Shown here: piece by piece, positions 12,601-22,900 of the stretch | Position numbering within the stretch: the first letter of the stretch is position 1 | Layout of the letters: the number at the start of each line of letters is the position of its first letter | NCBI GenBank assembly: GCA_026545225.1 | Contig: CM048848.1 | Coordinates: 45,342,806-45,406,805, forward strand | Length of the DNA stretch: 64,000 nt | Source: Cornus controversa | Taxonomy: Eukaryota > Streptophyta > Magnoliopsida > Cornales > Cornaceae | Direction: 5' to 3' | Made by a program: the position numbers and the translations under genes | Notes under the pieces: model-generated | What the model was told of the DNA's origin: nothing | The model's input: only the letters and a program-made list of their open reading frames with translations | Databases searched by the model: none

Positions 12601-13026
12601 TCAATACTTATTTATTTATTTATTTATAACTTAGACATATTGATTAAAGAAAATGTTTTCTCTAATCTCTCTAATGTACCATGCTCTCATAAACTTAAGC
12701 TTCCTATATCATTTTTATTTAACAAATTCTCAGAATAGCAATTTCACCTTTATTTAATTCTCATCTTTCACCAAGATCCTTAAATTTTCCTTAAATTTTC
12801 TTTCTTAATGCACTTAACTTGATGGAAATTTCTAGTGTTCCTCTTTCTCAGCTTTCTAAGCTTTGTATATGTTGTTCTTTTCATCTTTTGTACTTAACAG
12901 AAAAAAAAGGATTCAAATATTTTTATTGCTTCTTTGCTTCAGGTCAAGAGGAAGAAAGCTTCTCATGCTGGAATGTTTGAAATTGCAAAGACACCGAATA
13001 GACCTATGATACACATTGGTGGCTAG
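691..13026 (+). CDS. CNX2: CNX2, GTP 3',8-cyclase (molybdenum cofactor biosynthesis, MoaA/MOCS1A type), 5' end missing
   Basis: A radical-SAM enzyme that, with CNX3, converts GTP to cyclic pyranopterin monophosphate, the first step of molybdenum cofactor synthesis; in plants this is mitochondrial. Exons read by eye are 691-1311, 1499-1666, 1747-1938, 3180-3248 and 12943-13026. All are phase 0 with GT-AG borders and together give 377 residues plus stop, close to the usual family length of about 390 once a short exon 1 is added. Exon 691-1311 carries the radical-SAM cluster motif CNLRCQYC and the SAM-binding motif LTGGEP. Exon 1747-1938 carries the second Fe-S cluster site, CAGCNRLRL with a third Cys in KVCLF. 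The last exon ends NRPMIHIGG, with the conserved C-terminal GG needed for catalysis. No internal stop or frameshift is seen, so the gene looks functional despite a 9.7-kb fourth intron full of transposons. The ATG six bases before the first exon overlaps the splice acceptor and is unlikely to be the start. Confidence 0.95.
3478..3692 (-). repeat. Fragment of the DUF4283-derived repeat
   Basis: About 215 bp matches the middle of the unit seen at 5,400-5,600 and 6,160-6,360: the landmarks CACCAACTTG, GGGATCCCTT and GATGCACCTCAATGGA occur in the same order. It is cut off at about 3,692 by unrelated sequence, and the repeat resumes at about 5,127, so it is probably the left end of the same array, interrupted by an insertion. 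Confidence 0.7.
3693..5126 (+). mobile_element. Truncated Ty3/gypsy element, 3' end with LTR-like sequence
   Basis: It interrupts the DUF4283-type repeat. The part up to about 4,290 is not recognised and could be other LTR-like DNA. From 4,290 to 4,589 an integrase C-terminus is encoded on the + strand. From about 4,590 to 5,126 the sequence resembles a 3' LTR: it has a TATA-like box (CTATTATAAATACATG near 4,971) and a T-rich U5-like tail. No matching 5' LTR or target-site duplication was found, so the borders are approximate. Confidence 0.55.
4290..4589 (+). pseudogene. Ty3/gypsy integrase C-terminal fragment
   Basis: The + strand encodes [18 protein letters not shown] and, a little further on, [10 protein letters not shown] and FEYFPPDE. 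These are the conserved end of gypsy polyproteins, where the integrase C-terminal fold precedes the 3' LTR. The same motif set occurs on the minus strand at about 7,220-7,350 in the neighbouring element, but divergent enough to be a separate insertion. The reading frame ends at 4,589. No reverse transcriptase, RNase H or integrase core is present, so this is a decayed 3' remnant. Confidence 0.75.
5127..6886 (-). repeat. Tandem repeat (about 0.76-0.78 kb unit) from a DUF4283/zinc-knuckle gag-like gene
   Basis: The landmark GAGGGGAT recurs at 5,143, 5,900 and 6,678, giving units of about 757 and 778 bp; the third unit is split by the gypsy element at 6,892 and continues at 11,095. Read on the minus strand, each unit encodes a decayed protein with CX2CX4HX4C zinc knuckles (for example [14 protein letters not shown] at about 5,823-5,875 and CVDC...HSSQSC at about 6,601-6,650), preceded by a segment like the end of plant DUF4283 domains. 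Such domains occur in gag-like proteins of plant LINEs and related genes. Stops and frameshifts are frequent, so no function is expected. The family call is by motif only. Confidence 0.65.
6892..7171 (-). repeat. 3' LTR of the minus-strand gypsy element
   Basis: It spans 280 bp, starting TGACGTAG and ending CCCACATCA on the + strand. It pairs with 10,837-11,089 and is longer by about 27 bp because of an internal duplication around AAGAAACCACAAAT. The adjoining polypurine tract on the minus strand is GAGTGGAGGGGAC. Confidence 0.9.
7172..9699 (-). pseudogene. Gypsy pol remnant (RT C-terminus, RNase H, integrase)
   Basis: On the minus strand the order is: end of reverse transcriptase (GDGILVYS, the position of the usual YVDD box, and [11 protein letters not shown] at about 9,528), the RNase H domain (around [26 protein letters not shown] and YSDHRTLKF), integrase core (VDFLLGLP, a DRD motif in [16 protein letters not shown]) and the integrase C-terminus ([18 protein letters not shown]). 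Protease and the RT fingers and palm are missing. Frameshifts separate most blocks. The stretch 8,233-9,032 is a 400-bp tandem duplication. It is dead as a polyprotein but securely assigned to Ty3/gypsy by domain order. Confidence 0.88.
8233..9032 (-). repeat. 400-bp tandem duplication inside gypsy pol
   Basis: 8,233-8,632 and 8,633-9,032 appear identical over most of their length by eye. The junction reads GGTTCGGTGATCCTTACCT, whereas the outer end continues GGTTCGGTGATCACTATAG. The duplicated part covers the RNase H to integrase linker. Near-identity suggests a duplication after insertion, or an assembly duplicate. Confidence 0.9.
9700..10805 (-). pseudogene. Gypsy gag (capsid and nucleocapsid), broken
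   Basis: It starts MANNETVSN at 10,805. A heptad-like, coiled-coil-prone segment comes first, then a retrotransposon gag domain (around [30 protein letters not shown]), an in-frame stop at 10,146-10,148 where an Arg codon is expected, the continuing capsid segment with FYRLNARNN, and a CCHC zinc knuckle ([14 protein letters not shown]) near 9,745-9,704. A further stop or frameshift lies between 9,912 and 9,750. Gag packages the element's RNA; this copy is not translatable as one protein. An internal deletion joins it directly to reverse-transcriptase sequence. Confidence 0.85.
10823..10834 (-). promoter_or_regulatory. Primer-binding site (initiator-Met tRNA)
   Basis: The minus strand reads TGGTATCAGA two bases inside the 5' LTR, complementary to the 3' end of plant initiator methionine tRNA. 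This fixes the element's orientation. Confidence 0.85.
10837..11089 (-). repeat. 5' LTR of the minus-strand gypsy element
   Basis: It spans 253 bp, starting TGACGAAG and ending CCCACATCA on the + strand, and is highly similar to 6,892-7,171. It contains AT-rich promoter-like sequence and is followed, on the minus strand, by a primer-binding site. Confidence 0.9.
11090..11190 (-). repeat. Remainder of the DUF4283-derived repeat after the gypsy insertion
   Basis: After the duplicated ACCGG the sequence resumes exactly where the third repeat unit stopped at 6,891 (GATTGGTAGAGAAGTTAGAT, then CTCTTGGGAC and CACCAACTTGCTGATTG). It becomes unrecognisable at about 11,190. Confidence 0.75.
11306..12504 (-). 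pseudogene. Unidentified antisense gene relic in CNX2 intron 4
   Basis: Three protein-like blocks lie on the minus strand. The first (12,504-12,365) includes [19 protein letters not shown] and ends at a good splice donor (CAA then GTATGTG). The second (about 11,978-11,740) is acidic and includes [15 protein letters not shown] and [13 protein letters not shown]. The third (11,680-11,306) includes [14 protein letters not shown] and [15 protein letters not shown]. Codon use and composition look coding rather than random, but I do not recognise the family and cannot join the blocks confidently. An LTR splits the first from the second. This could be a captured host-gene fragment or the upstream part of the DUF4283-type element. 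Confidence 0.35.
11980..12354 (+). mobile_element. Probable solo Copia-type LTR
   Basis: A 375-bp segment starts TGTTATG and ends CGTAACA, the inverted termini typical of Copia LTRs. Its 3' part resembles Copia U5 (GCATAGTGAAAGC, CCACGTAAATTCTTATGTTC). No internal retrotransposon sequence adjoins. A perfect CTTGT lies on both sides (11,978-11,982 and 12,355-12,359) but overlaps the proposed start, so the exact target-site duplication is uncertain. Confidence 0.55.
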
Positions 13027-14585
13027 GGATTGGTATATACCCTTTTCCAGACTTCTGTTTGTTTTTTGTTTAATATCTAGCAGTGAAGAAACTTGTATCC
13101 ATTTGTTTATGTCATGCTTCAAAATACAAGCCTTCATGCACATTGATTGGTTGAGTTGTGCTTCTCCTGGTCAGTTCATTATAAAATCTTGTATTATGAC
13201 TACTGAGTTGGTATTGAATGCACGCTTGCAATCATATCTGGAATCTTAACCAAAATAATTAAAAACAAAAAAAAAAGAAATTATATTTTGAAGGGGAAAT
13301 CGACTTGATGGATTCCCACGAGAATATGATTTCAGTTCTTTAGTTCCAGGGCTGATTTGTAACATCTCAAACAAACCAACTGGCACTGAAGACATTATAT
13401 TGTTCGACTTAATTAAGTTTTCCTTCCCCTATAATAGCAATAAAGTTCTTGTGTACTGAGAAATATATTTAGAGTCCCCAATAATGAAATTATTGCATGT
13501 ACTGCGGTGAGTTATACTCACATGATACCAACTTCCTCAGGCACTATCGGTCTTTAACTTAATTGTCATGCCACTCATCTTGTGTTGCCTTCCAGATCAT
13601 TGCCTCTAAGGGATTCTCCAAAACTTCCTTTCTATTATTTGGTGTTGGCATTTAGTACTCATGCAGTTTAGTGTGACTAGACTTAATATTTGAGTGGGTG
13701 TGTGCTTGAACAAGAACTGATTAAATTCATGGATGAGAATGATGCATTTTAGCGAGGACCCAAAAATGGTCTTTACATCATGCTTTGACCATTTTCATAC
13801 AGAAAGCTTAAGTAGATTTAGGCAACACTTTTTCAGTTTTTTGTTTAAACTTTTTGTTTTTTTATTTTTTTGCTTATATAAGCCAAAGAAAGAAGAAAAA
13901 TAAAGATGTAAAAGTGGTTTCAACCAAAAAAACCATTTCAAGCAGAAAGAAAAAAGAATTGCTTCTTCAAGTCATTTTTTTTACTTTTTGTAAAGCAAAA
14001 ACATGTTCTTTTTCAGTCATCTCGTATAAAGCAAAAACATGTATATTCACATATGTGTCTATATACATGTACATATTACACAAACACGCTATATATATGA
14101 TTATAGCGGTAATGAGACAAGACTGAAAAAAGAAAATGGTTTTGCTTTATATGAGGACGGACCTTGGTGCAACAGTAAGATTCTTCTATCGTGATCTGGA
14201 GGGCATGCTATGAAACAAAGAAAAAGTTAATTTTTTTTCCCAGACCCTCTTGTGTTTTTCAAGAGGAAAAGAAAAACACCAGTGTTTGCCATTGCATTTG
14301 AAGTTCTAAGATCATTTGAAATTTTGTATGGTTTGTTGGTTCTTGATTCTTAAGGAATTGTGAGAAACTTCTATATGCTTGTGTATAAACATGCATGTTT
14401 TCAGGTTCTTTTTCTATAGTTACTGTGTGTGTGTGTAGTATTGGCAATACTTCTTGTTTCAGGTACTTCATATTTATTGTGAAGTTTTGTAGCATATATG
14501 TTGTTATTATGTACCAAATTTGTAGTAGTCCAAATTCCAAATAAATTATACGAGTGTTGATATGCAGTAATATATATATAAATTA
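13027..14585. other. CNX2 3' UTR and intergenic DNA
   Basis: After the CNX2 stop the sequence becomes T-rich, with AATAAA-like signals (for example near 13,437). No coding region is recognised. Around 14,158-14,215 a stretch reading CTTGGTGCAACAGTAAG then ATCGTGATCTGGAGG resembles the tRNA-derived head of plant Au-type SINEs, truncated. The rest shows nothing identifiable. Confidence 0.5.
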
Positions 14586-14721
14586 GTGATCTCTTGTTCA
14601 CCGGTGAGCAAGAAATTTATTCACACCAAACACATTAATAGTTAGATGTGATTGATATAAAAAAGGCAATTAGTGTGTTCGGTGTGGATCAATTTCTTGC
14701 TCACCGATAAGCAAAAGATCA
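14586..14721. mobile_element. MITE-like palindrome, 136 bp
   Basis: Two arms of about 50 bp are inverted copies: GATCTCTTGTTCACCGG / GAGCAAGAAATTTATTCACA on the left and the reverse complement of TCACCGATAAGCAAAAGATC on the right. TTA lies on both sides, compatible with a PIF/Harbinger-type insertion. No coding capacity. Confidence 0.65.
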
Positions 14722-15027
14722 TTACTCTATGTGTGTGCGTGTATATATATATATATAGAGAGAGGAATATTACACACATATAATCATACTGAATTTATAA
14801 TAAATTACAAATTGTATAAAAACATGGAATACAACTCTTCATAACAGCACCCATTGAAAGCCTCACATACAACAGCCACAATCTTTGTAGCAAATCAAGT
14901 ATCATCCAAAAGATTACCTAAAATTCTAATGCGCACACATAAAATTAAGAATAATCACTCATTTACTACTGCTTAAAAATAATCACTAAAAATAAATGAA
15001 TAAATACAAGACGACCCTATAGAAGAC

Positions 15028-15309
15028 TTAAGATGTGTGTTCATGGGCAGTTGAATCTTGTCTTGTTGGTGATTTCATGCTCTTGGAAGAAGGAGACAGC
15101 TCGCCGCCGGCGGGCATATCGGCGAGAGTGGCAAGCATCCGGCGGATACTAACGGAGCGAGCTGTTTTGAAGCTGTGAGATCTGCTCTGGGTCTTGGAGA
15201 AGATGTTGGATGACTTTGAAAGGATGATATAAATCAGAGCTTGAACCACAGCAAATAAGCCCACCTTCAACAACATGTCCCCTAAAAAGCTTTCAATCGC
15301 CATGATCAT
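15028..15309 (-). CDS. Small single-pass membrane protein, unknown function (copy 1)
   Basis: A 93-residue intronless ORF. It starts MIMAIESFLGD; a second Met two codons on (MAIE) may be the true start. One hydrophobic segment spans about residues 11-32 (MLLKVGLFAVVQALIYIIL), followed by a basic Ser-rich region (SQSRSHSFKTARSVSIRRML) and a Ser-, Thr- and Pro-rich tail. It therefore looks like an N-terminally anchored protein with a soluble, phosphorylatable tail; that is inference. A near-identical paralogue lies at 39,209-39,493. Conservation of the reading frame between the copies, with substitutions mostly conservative, argues that it is a real gene. A TATA-like box lies about 115 bp upstream. 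An 18.7-kb element is inserted about 380 bp upstream, so distal promoter sequence is displaced. I do not recognise a named family. Confidence 0.8.
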   Translation of the reverse strand: MIMAIESFLGDMLLKVGLFAVVQALIYIILSKSSNIFSKTQSRSHSFKTARSVSIRRMLATLADMPAGGELSPSSKSMKSPTRQDSTAHEHTS

Positions 15310-15423
15310 ATATATGTATGTATATATGTGATTGTAGAGAGAGAGAGAGAGTTATGAGAGAGAAACTTGAGAATGAATGGAAATATTGTGGAATAATTAA
15401 GAAGAAGACGTGCAAAGACGTAG

Positions 15424-15431
15424 TATTTATA
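15424..15431 (-). promoter_or_regulatory. TATA box of small membrane protein gene, copy 1
   Basis: The minus strand reads TATAAATA within CCCACATTATAAATAC. The same CCACATTATAAAT context precedes copy 2 (near 39,630), at a similar distance from the start codon. Confidence 0.6.
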
Positions 15432-15682
15432 ATGTGGGATTTTTGACCAACTAAGCCGACCACTTTGACTTGCCGCCTCCAACAGAAAAATAATTACTTT
15501 TGCTTTGATACATAGAATCTACGTGTTGCTGGATCAGTTTTTTGACACGTGCAAGATGAAGAATAGAAAAGTGAGTTTTGGTCTTTCTTGACTTTTGACT
15601 TTTGATAAGATGAAGAATAGAAAAGAAGACAGCCTTAGAACACTCACGTGCTAAATATCTACCAGCACTCAACTTCTATAAT

Positions 15683-15691
15683 GTCTACTCA
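15683..15691. repeat. Left 9-bp target-site duplication of the giant TIR element
   Basis: GTCTACTCA here matches GTCTAGTCA at 34,427-34,435 with one mismatch. Nine-base duplications are characteristic of Mutator-like elements. Confidence 0.7.
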
Positions 15692-16900
15692 GGAAGAGGA
15701 TCCTCTGCCGTAAACGGGTACTGCTGTACCCATGCAGTACCCGGAGACGGCGTCGTTTAGTTTAAATCAACATGTAACCACTTTTGTTTTTCTCTGCTCC
15801 GTTTTTCCTTCCGTTACATAGCTTTTCAATATTTTATTATTATATATATATACAACATCTGCCATCTGTTATCTTCATACCATCTATCTATATATATATA
15901 TATATATATATAGATATATATATGTTTTACACTTTTTTTCTTTCTCACTTAAAAGTGTATAACTTTTACTATAAATAATATTTTTTGATAAAATTAATTT
16001 TGCTAAATAGAATATTTCGAGAGCTTCAATTTGAGTACAACTTAGGCTATGTTTTAACTTAAAACAAAAAAGTTATAATTTTTCTAATTAATGAATACAC
16101 ACATAAAACAATTGTTCACAACTTTAAATTCATTTTACAAACAATTAAAATGTTTCTCCAATTAATTTTTTTTAAAAATGTTCATAAAAAAAAATTTGTG
16201 CTTAAATGTTTCTAAAAAAATGAAAAAAAAAACATAAAAAATTATGTATTTTTAGTGAGTGAAAATTATTGCAAGTGTGTGGAAATAATAATTTAAATAT
16301 GTAGAAGTGTAATTTTAAGTGTGTGTAAGTGGAGTAGATATTGGGTGAGCCGTGTATACCATGTCATTTGTATACCAAGTCAATTAAAATGCAACATTCA
16401 ATGAAATGTTCAATGAATGGGTCTCACTTACATATAACAACTACTCTTAACCAACTTGAATGCTGCATTTTAATTGGCTTGGTATACAAATGACATGGTA
16501 TACCCGGTTTACCCAATATCTATTCGTGTAAGTGAAACTTAAAAATGTGAACATCAATTGTTATTATTTATTTGTGTAAATCATTACAATCAAAATAGCA
16601 TATTAATCTCAAATTGATTTAACTTTCACATTGATAATACGGATGTCCACGCACTTAAAATATATATTTTCACACCAATAAACTAAGTATCCACGAGTTT
16701 ACGATTATTTTTCACACACTTAAAACCAATCATTTTCTATGCTTTTTCTCTCCAAATTTTTCAAAAACACATCCAATAAATGTTTTCACACAAATAAAAC
16801 ATAACATTTTATTTTCACATTTATTAAAACTCATGTCCACGAACTTAAAGTTCATTTCCACACATATAAAATATTTTTCCACACATTTAAAGTACTTTTC
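15692..16900 (+). repeat. Left terminal inverted repeat, outer part
   Basis: The outer 400 bp aligns by eye with the reverse complement of 34,000-34,426, with roughly three quarters of positions matching and an (AT)n tract at the same place in both arms. From about 16,650 the sequence grades into diverged versions of the tandem repeat (TTTTCACACACTTAAAACC). A MITE interrupts this arm only. Confidence 0.75.
16337..16520. mobile_element. MITE-like palindrome nested in the left arm, 184 bp
   Basis: The arms of about 65 bp are inverted copies (GATATTGGGT outermost, then GTATACCATGTCATTTGTAT inside). TA flanks both sides, as for Tc1/mariner-type (Stowaway-like) MITEs. The right arm of the host element lacks it, so it arrived after the inverted arms formed. 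Confidence 0.7.
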
Positions 16901-19900
16901 CACACACATAAAACAAATACTTTTTTATATTTTTTCTTTCCAATTTTTTTAAGGAACTCTTAGACATATTTGAAGAATGTATTTGCACAAAAAATCATAC
17001 AAATTTATATCCACATAGGCTAATTTTTTCTCACTTTCCACACTTTTAAAGTATTTTTTCTCATATTTAAAATATTTTTTCACACATCTAAAACAAATAC
17101 TTTTTTATGTTTTTTATTTCTAATTCTTTTAGGAACTCTTGGCAAATATAAATTATGTTTTTGAACAAAAAATTCATAAAAAAATTATATTCACATTTTT
17201 GAATTTCATTTTTTTTCACTTTCCACACTTTTAAAATAACTTCCACACACTTAAAACAAATAATTTTTTTGATTTTTTTATTTCCAATTTTTTTAGGAAC
17301 TCTTAAGCAGATTTGAAAAATGTATTTGCACAAAAAAATCATAAAAATTTATGTTCACATTTTTTAGGCTAATTTTTTTCTTCTCATTTTTCACATTTTT
17401 TAAGTATTTTCCACACATTTAAAGTACTTTTCCACACACCTAAAACAAATATTTTTTTATAATTTTTATTTTCAATTTTTTTAAGAACTCTAAGGCATAT
17501 ATGAAATATATTTTTGCACAAAAAATTTCATAAAAAATTTTATTCACATTTTTTAATCTCATTTTTTTCTCACTTTCCACACTTCTAAAGTAGTTTCCAA
17601 ACACTCAAAACATATACGTTTTTTATTTTTTTCTTTCCAATTTTTTTAGGAACTCTTAGGCATATTTGAAGGATGTATTTGCACAAAAAAATCATAAAAA
17701 TTTATATTCACATTTTTTAGGCAAATTTTTTTCTCACTTTCCACACTTTTAAAGTATTTTTCACACATTTAAAGTACTTTTTCACACATTTAAAGTACTT
17801 ATCCACACACCTAAAACAAATACATTTTTATATTTTTTCTTTCCAAATTTTTTAGAAACACTTAGGCATATATAAAAGATGTCTTTGCAAAAAAAAATTC
17901 TTAAAAATTTATATTCACATTTCTTAATCTCAATTTTTTTCACTTTCTACACTTTTTAAGTAATTTCCACACACTTAAAACAAAAAAAAAAATTATTTTT
18001 TTATTTCCTATTTTTTTTAGGAACTCTTAGACATATTTAAAGGATGTATTTGCACAAAAAAATCATAAAAATTTAAATTCACTTTTTTTAGACTAATTTT
18101 TTTCTTACTTTCCACACTTTTAAAATACTTTCCACACAATTAAAGTACTTTTCCACACACCTAAAACCAACATTTTCTTATGTTTTTTCTTCCCAACTTT
18201 TTTAGGAACTCTTACCCATATATGAAAGATGTTTTTGCACAAAAAATTTATAAAAATTTATATTCACATTTTTTAGTCTCATTTTTTTTGCACTATAAAC
18301 ACTTTTAAAGTACTTTCCACACACTTAAAACAAATAATTTTTCTTTTTTTTTTACTTTTGAATTTTTTTAGGAAGTCTTAAGCATATTTGAAGGATGTAT
18401 TTGCACAAAAAAATCATAAAAATTTAAATTCACATTTTTTAGACTCATTTTTTTCTCACTTTCCACACTTTTAAAGTAGTTTCCACACATTTAAAGTATT
18501 TTTCCATAAATTAAAAGTACTTTTCCACACACCTAAAACCAACATTTTCTTATGTTTTTTCTTCCTAATTTTTTTAGGAACTCTTAGCCATATATGAAAG
18601 ATATTTTTGCACAAAAAATTTATAAAAATTTATATTCACATTTTTTAGTCTCATTTTTTTGCACTTTAAACACTTTTAAAGTACTTTCCACACACTTAAA
18701 ACAAATAATTTTTCTTTTTTTTTACTTTTCAATTTTTTTAGGAACTCTTAAGCATATTTGAAAGATGTATTTGCACAAAAAAATCATAAAAATTTAAATT
18801 CACATTTTTTAGACTCATTTTTTCTCACTTTTCACACTTTTAAAGTAGTTTCCACACATTTAAAGTAGTTTTCCACAAATTTAAAGTACTTTTCCACACA
18901 CTTAAAACCAACATTTTCTTATGTTTTTTCTTCCCAATTTTTTTAGGAACTCTTACCCATATATGAAAGATGTTTTTGCACAAAAAATTCATCAAATTTA
19001 TATTCACATTTTTTAATCTCATTTTTTTCACTTTCCACACTTTTAAAGTACTTTGCACACTCTTAAAACAAATAATTTTTCTTTTTTTTTTCTTTTGAAT
19101 TTTTTTAGGAACTCTTAAGCATATTTGAAAGATGTATTTGTACAAAAAAATCATAAAAATTTAAATTCACATTTTTTAGACTCATTTTTTTCTCACTTTC
19201 CACACTTTTAAAATACTTTCCACACAATTAAAGTACTTTTCCACACATTTAAAGTACTTTTTCACACACCTAAAACCAACATTTTCTTATATTTTTTCTT
19301 CCCAATTTTTTTAGGAACTCTTAGCCATATATGAAAGATATTTTTGCACAAAAAATTTATAAAAATTTATATTCACATTTTTTAGTCTCATTTTTTGGCA
19401 CTATAAACACTTTTAAAGTACTTTCCACACACTTAAAACAAATAAATTTTTTTTTTTTTTTTACTTTTGAATTTTTTTAGGAAGTCTTAAGCATATTTGA
19501 AGGATGTATTTGCACAAAAAAATCATAAAAATTTAAATTCACATTTTTTAGACTCATTTTTTTCTCACTTTCCACACTTTTAAAGTAGTTTCCACACATT
19601 TAAAGTATTTTTCCATAAATTAAAAGTACTTTTCCACACACCTAAAACCAACATTTTCTTATGTTTTTTCTTTCCAATTTTTTTAGGAACTCTTAGCCAT
19701 ATATGAAAGATATTTTTGCACAAAAAATTTATAAAAATTTATATTCACATTTTTTAGTCTCATTTTTTTGCACTTTAAACACTTTTAAAGTACTTTCCAC
19801 ACACTTAAAACAAATAATTTTTCTTTTTTTTTACTTTTGAATTTTTTTAGGAACTCTTAAGCATATTTGAAAGATGTATTTGCACAAAAAAATCATAAAA

Positions 19901-22900
19901 ATTTAAATTCACATTTTTTTGACTCATTTTTTCTCACTTTTCATACTTTTAAAGTAGTTTCCACACATTTAAAGTACTTTTCCACAAATTTAAAGTACTT
20001 TTCCACACACCTAAAACCAACATTTTCTTATGTTTTTTCTTCCCAATTTTTTTAGGAACTCTTACCCATATATGAAAGATGTTTTTGCACAAAAAATTCA
20101 TCAAATTTATATTCACATTTTTTAATCTCATTTTTTTCACTTTCCACACTTTTAAAGTACTTTGCACACTCTTAAAACAAATAATTTTTCTTTTTTTTTT
20201 CTTTTGAATTTTTTTAGGAACTCTTAAGCATATTTGAAAGATGTATTTGTACAAAAAAATCATAAAAATTTAAATTCACATTTTTTAGACTCATTTTTTT
20301 CTCACTTTCCACACTTTTAAAATACTTTCCACACAATTAAAGTACTTTTCCACACATTTAAAGTACTTTTTCACACACCTAAAACCAACATTTTCTTATA
20401 TTTTTTCTTCCCAATTTTTTTAGGAACTCTTAGCCATATATGAAAGATATTTTTGCACAAAAAATTTATAAAAATTTATATTCACATTTTTTAGTCTCAT
20501 TTTTTGGCACTATAAACACTTTTAAAGTACTTTCCACACACTTAAAACAAATAAATTTTTTTTTTTTTTTTACTTTTGAATTTTTTTAGGAAGTCTTAAG
20601 CATATTTGAAGGATGTATTTGCACAAAAAAATCATAAAAATTTAAATTCACATTTTTTAGACTCATTTTTTTCTCACTTTACACACTTTTAAAGTAGTTT
20701 CCACACATTTAAAGTATTTTTCCATAAATTTAAAGTACTTTTCCACACACCTAAAACCAACATTTTCTTATGTTTTTTCTTTCCAATTTTTTTAGGAACT
20801 CTTAGCCATATATGAAAGATGTTTTTGCACAAAAAATTTATAAAAATTTATATTCACATTTTTTAGTCTCATTTTTTTGCAATTTAAACACTTTTAAAGT
20901 ACTTTCCACACACTTAAAACAAATAATTTTTCTTTTTTTTTACTTTTCAATTTTTTTAGGAACTCTTAAGCATATTTGAAAGATGTATTTGCACAAAAAA
21001 ATCATAAAAATTTAAATTCACATTTTTTAGACTCATTTTTTCTCACTTTCCACACTTTTAAAGTAGTTTCCACACATTTAAAGTAGTTTTCCACAAATTT
21101 AAAGTACTTTTCCACACACCTAAAACCAACATTTTCTTATGTTTTTTCTTCCCAATTTTTTTAGGAACTCTTACCCATATATGAAAGATGTTTTTGCACA
21201 AAAAATTCATCAAAATTTATATTCACACTCTTAAAGTACTTTGCACACTCTTAAAACAAATAATTTTTCTTTTTTTTTTCTTTTGAATTTTTTTAGGAAC
21301 TCTTAAGCATATTTGAAAGATGTATTTGTACAAAAAAATCATAAAAATTTAAATTCACATTTTTTAGACTCATTTTTTTCTCACTTTCCACACTTTTAAA
21401 ATACTTTACACACAATTAAAGTACTTTTCCACACATTTAAAGTACTTTTTCACACACCTAAACCAACATTTTCTTATATTTTTTCTTCCCAATTTTTTTA
21501 GGAACTCTTAGCCATATATGAAAGATATTTTTGCACAAAAAATTTATAAAAATTTATATTCACATTTTTTAGTCTCATTTTTTGGCACTATAAACACTTT
21601 TAAAGTACTTTCCACACACTTAAAACAAATAAATTTTTTTTTTTTTTTTACTTTTGAATTTTTTTAGGAAGTCTTAAGCATATTTGAAGGATGTATTTGC
21701 ACAAAAAAATCATAAAAATTTAAATTCACATTTTTTAGACTCATTTTTTTCTCACTTTACACACTTTTAAAGTAGTTTCCACACATTTAAAATATTTTTC
21801 CATAAATTTAAAGTACTTTTCCACACACCTAAAACCAACATTTTCTTATGTTTTTTCTTTCCAATTTTTTTAGGAACTCTTAGCCATATATGAAAGATGT
21901 TTTTGCACAAAAAATTTATAAAAATTTAGATTCACATTTTTTAGTCTCATTTTTTTGCAATTTAAACACTTTTAAAGTACTTTCCACACACTTAAAACAA
22001 ATAATTTTTCTTTTTTTTTACTTTTCAATTTTTTTAGGAACTCTTAAGCATATTTGAAAGATGTATTTGCACAAAAAAATCATAAAAATTTAAATTCACA
22101 TTTTTTAGACTCATTTTTTCTCACTTTCCACACTTTTAAAGTAGTTTCCACACATTTAAAGTAGTTTTCCACAAATTTAAAGTACTTTTCCACACACCTA
22201 AAACCAACATTTTCTTATGTTTTTTCTTCCCAATTTTTTTAGGAACTCTTACCCATATATGAAAGATGTTTTTGCACAAAAAATTCATCAAAATTTATAT
22301 TCACACTCTTAAAGTACTTTGCACACTCTTAAAACAAATAATTTTTCTTTTTTTTTTCTTTTGAATTTTTTTAGGAACTCTTAAGCATATTTGAAAGATG
22401 TATTTGTACAAAAAAATCATAAAAATTTAAATTCACATTTTTTAGACTCATTTTTTTCTCACTTTCCACACTTTTAAAATACTTTCCACCCAATTAAAGT
22501 ACTTTTCCACACATTTAAAGTACTTTTTCACACACCTAAAACCAACATTTTCTTATATTTTTTCTTCCCAATTTTTTAGGAACTCTTAGCCATATATGAA
22601 AGATGTTTTTGCACAAAAAATTTATAAAAATTTATATTCACATTTTTTAGTCTCATTTTTTGGCACTATAAACACTTTTAAAGTACTTTCCACACACTTA
22701 AAACAAATAATTTTTCTTTTTTTTTTACTTTTGAATTTTTTTAGGAAGTCTTAAGCATATTTGAAGGATGTATTTGCACAAAAAAATCATAAAAATTTAA
22801 ATTCACATTTTTTAGACTCATTTTTTTCTCACTTTCCACACTTTTAAAGTAGTTTCCACACATTTAAAGTATTTTTCCACAAATTTAAAGTACTTTTCCA

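Larger units (their letters stand above)
3249..12942 (+). other. CNX2 intron 4, 9.7 kb, transposon-filled
   Basis: Donor GTATGC follows the codons for IIGAA, and the acceptor TTCAG precedes those for VKRKK. The protein is continuous across the junction, so everything between is one intron. It contains a DUF4283-derived tandem repeat, parts of two Ty3/gypsy elements in opposite orientations, an antisense gene relic and a Copia-like LTR, listed separately. The remainder, 12,505-12,942, is T-rich and unremarkable. Confidence 0.85.

Noticed and set aside
17088-17342. Possible autonomous transposase in the giant element
   Set aside because: I looked through the arms and centre on both strands for MULE transposase or zinc-finger motifs and found none.
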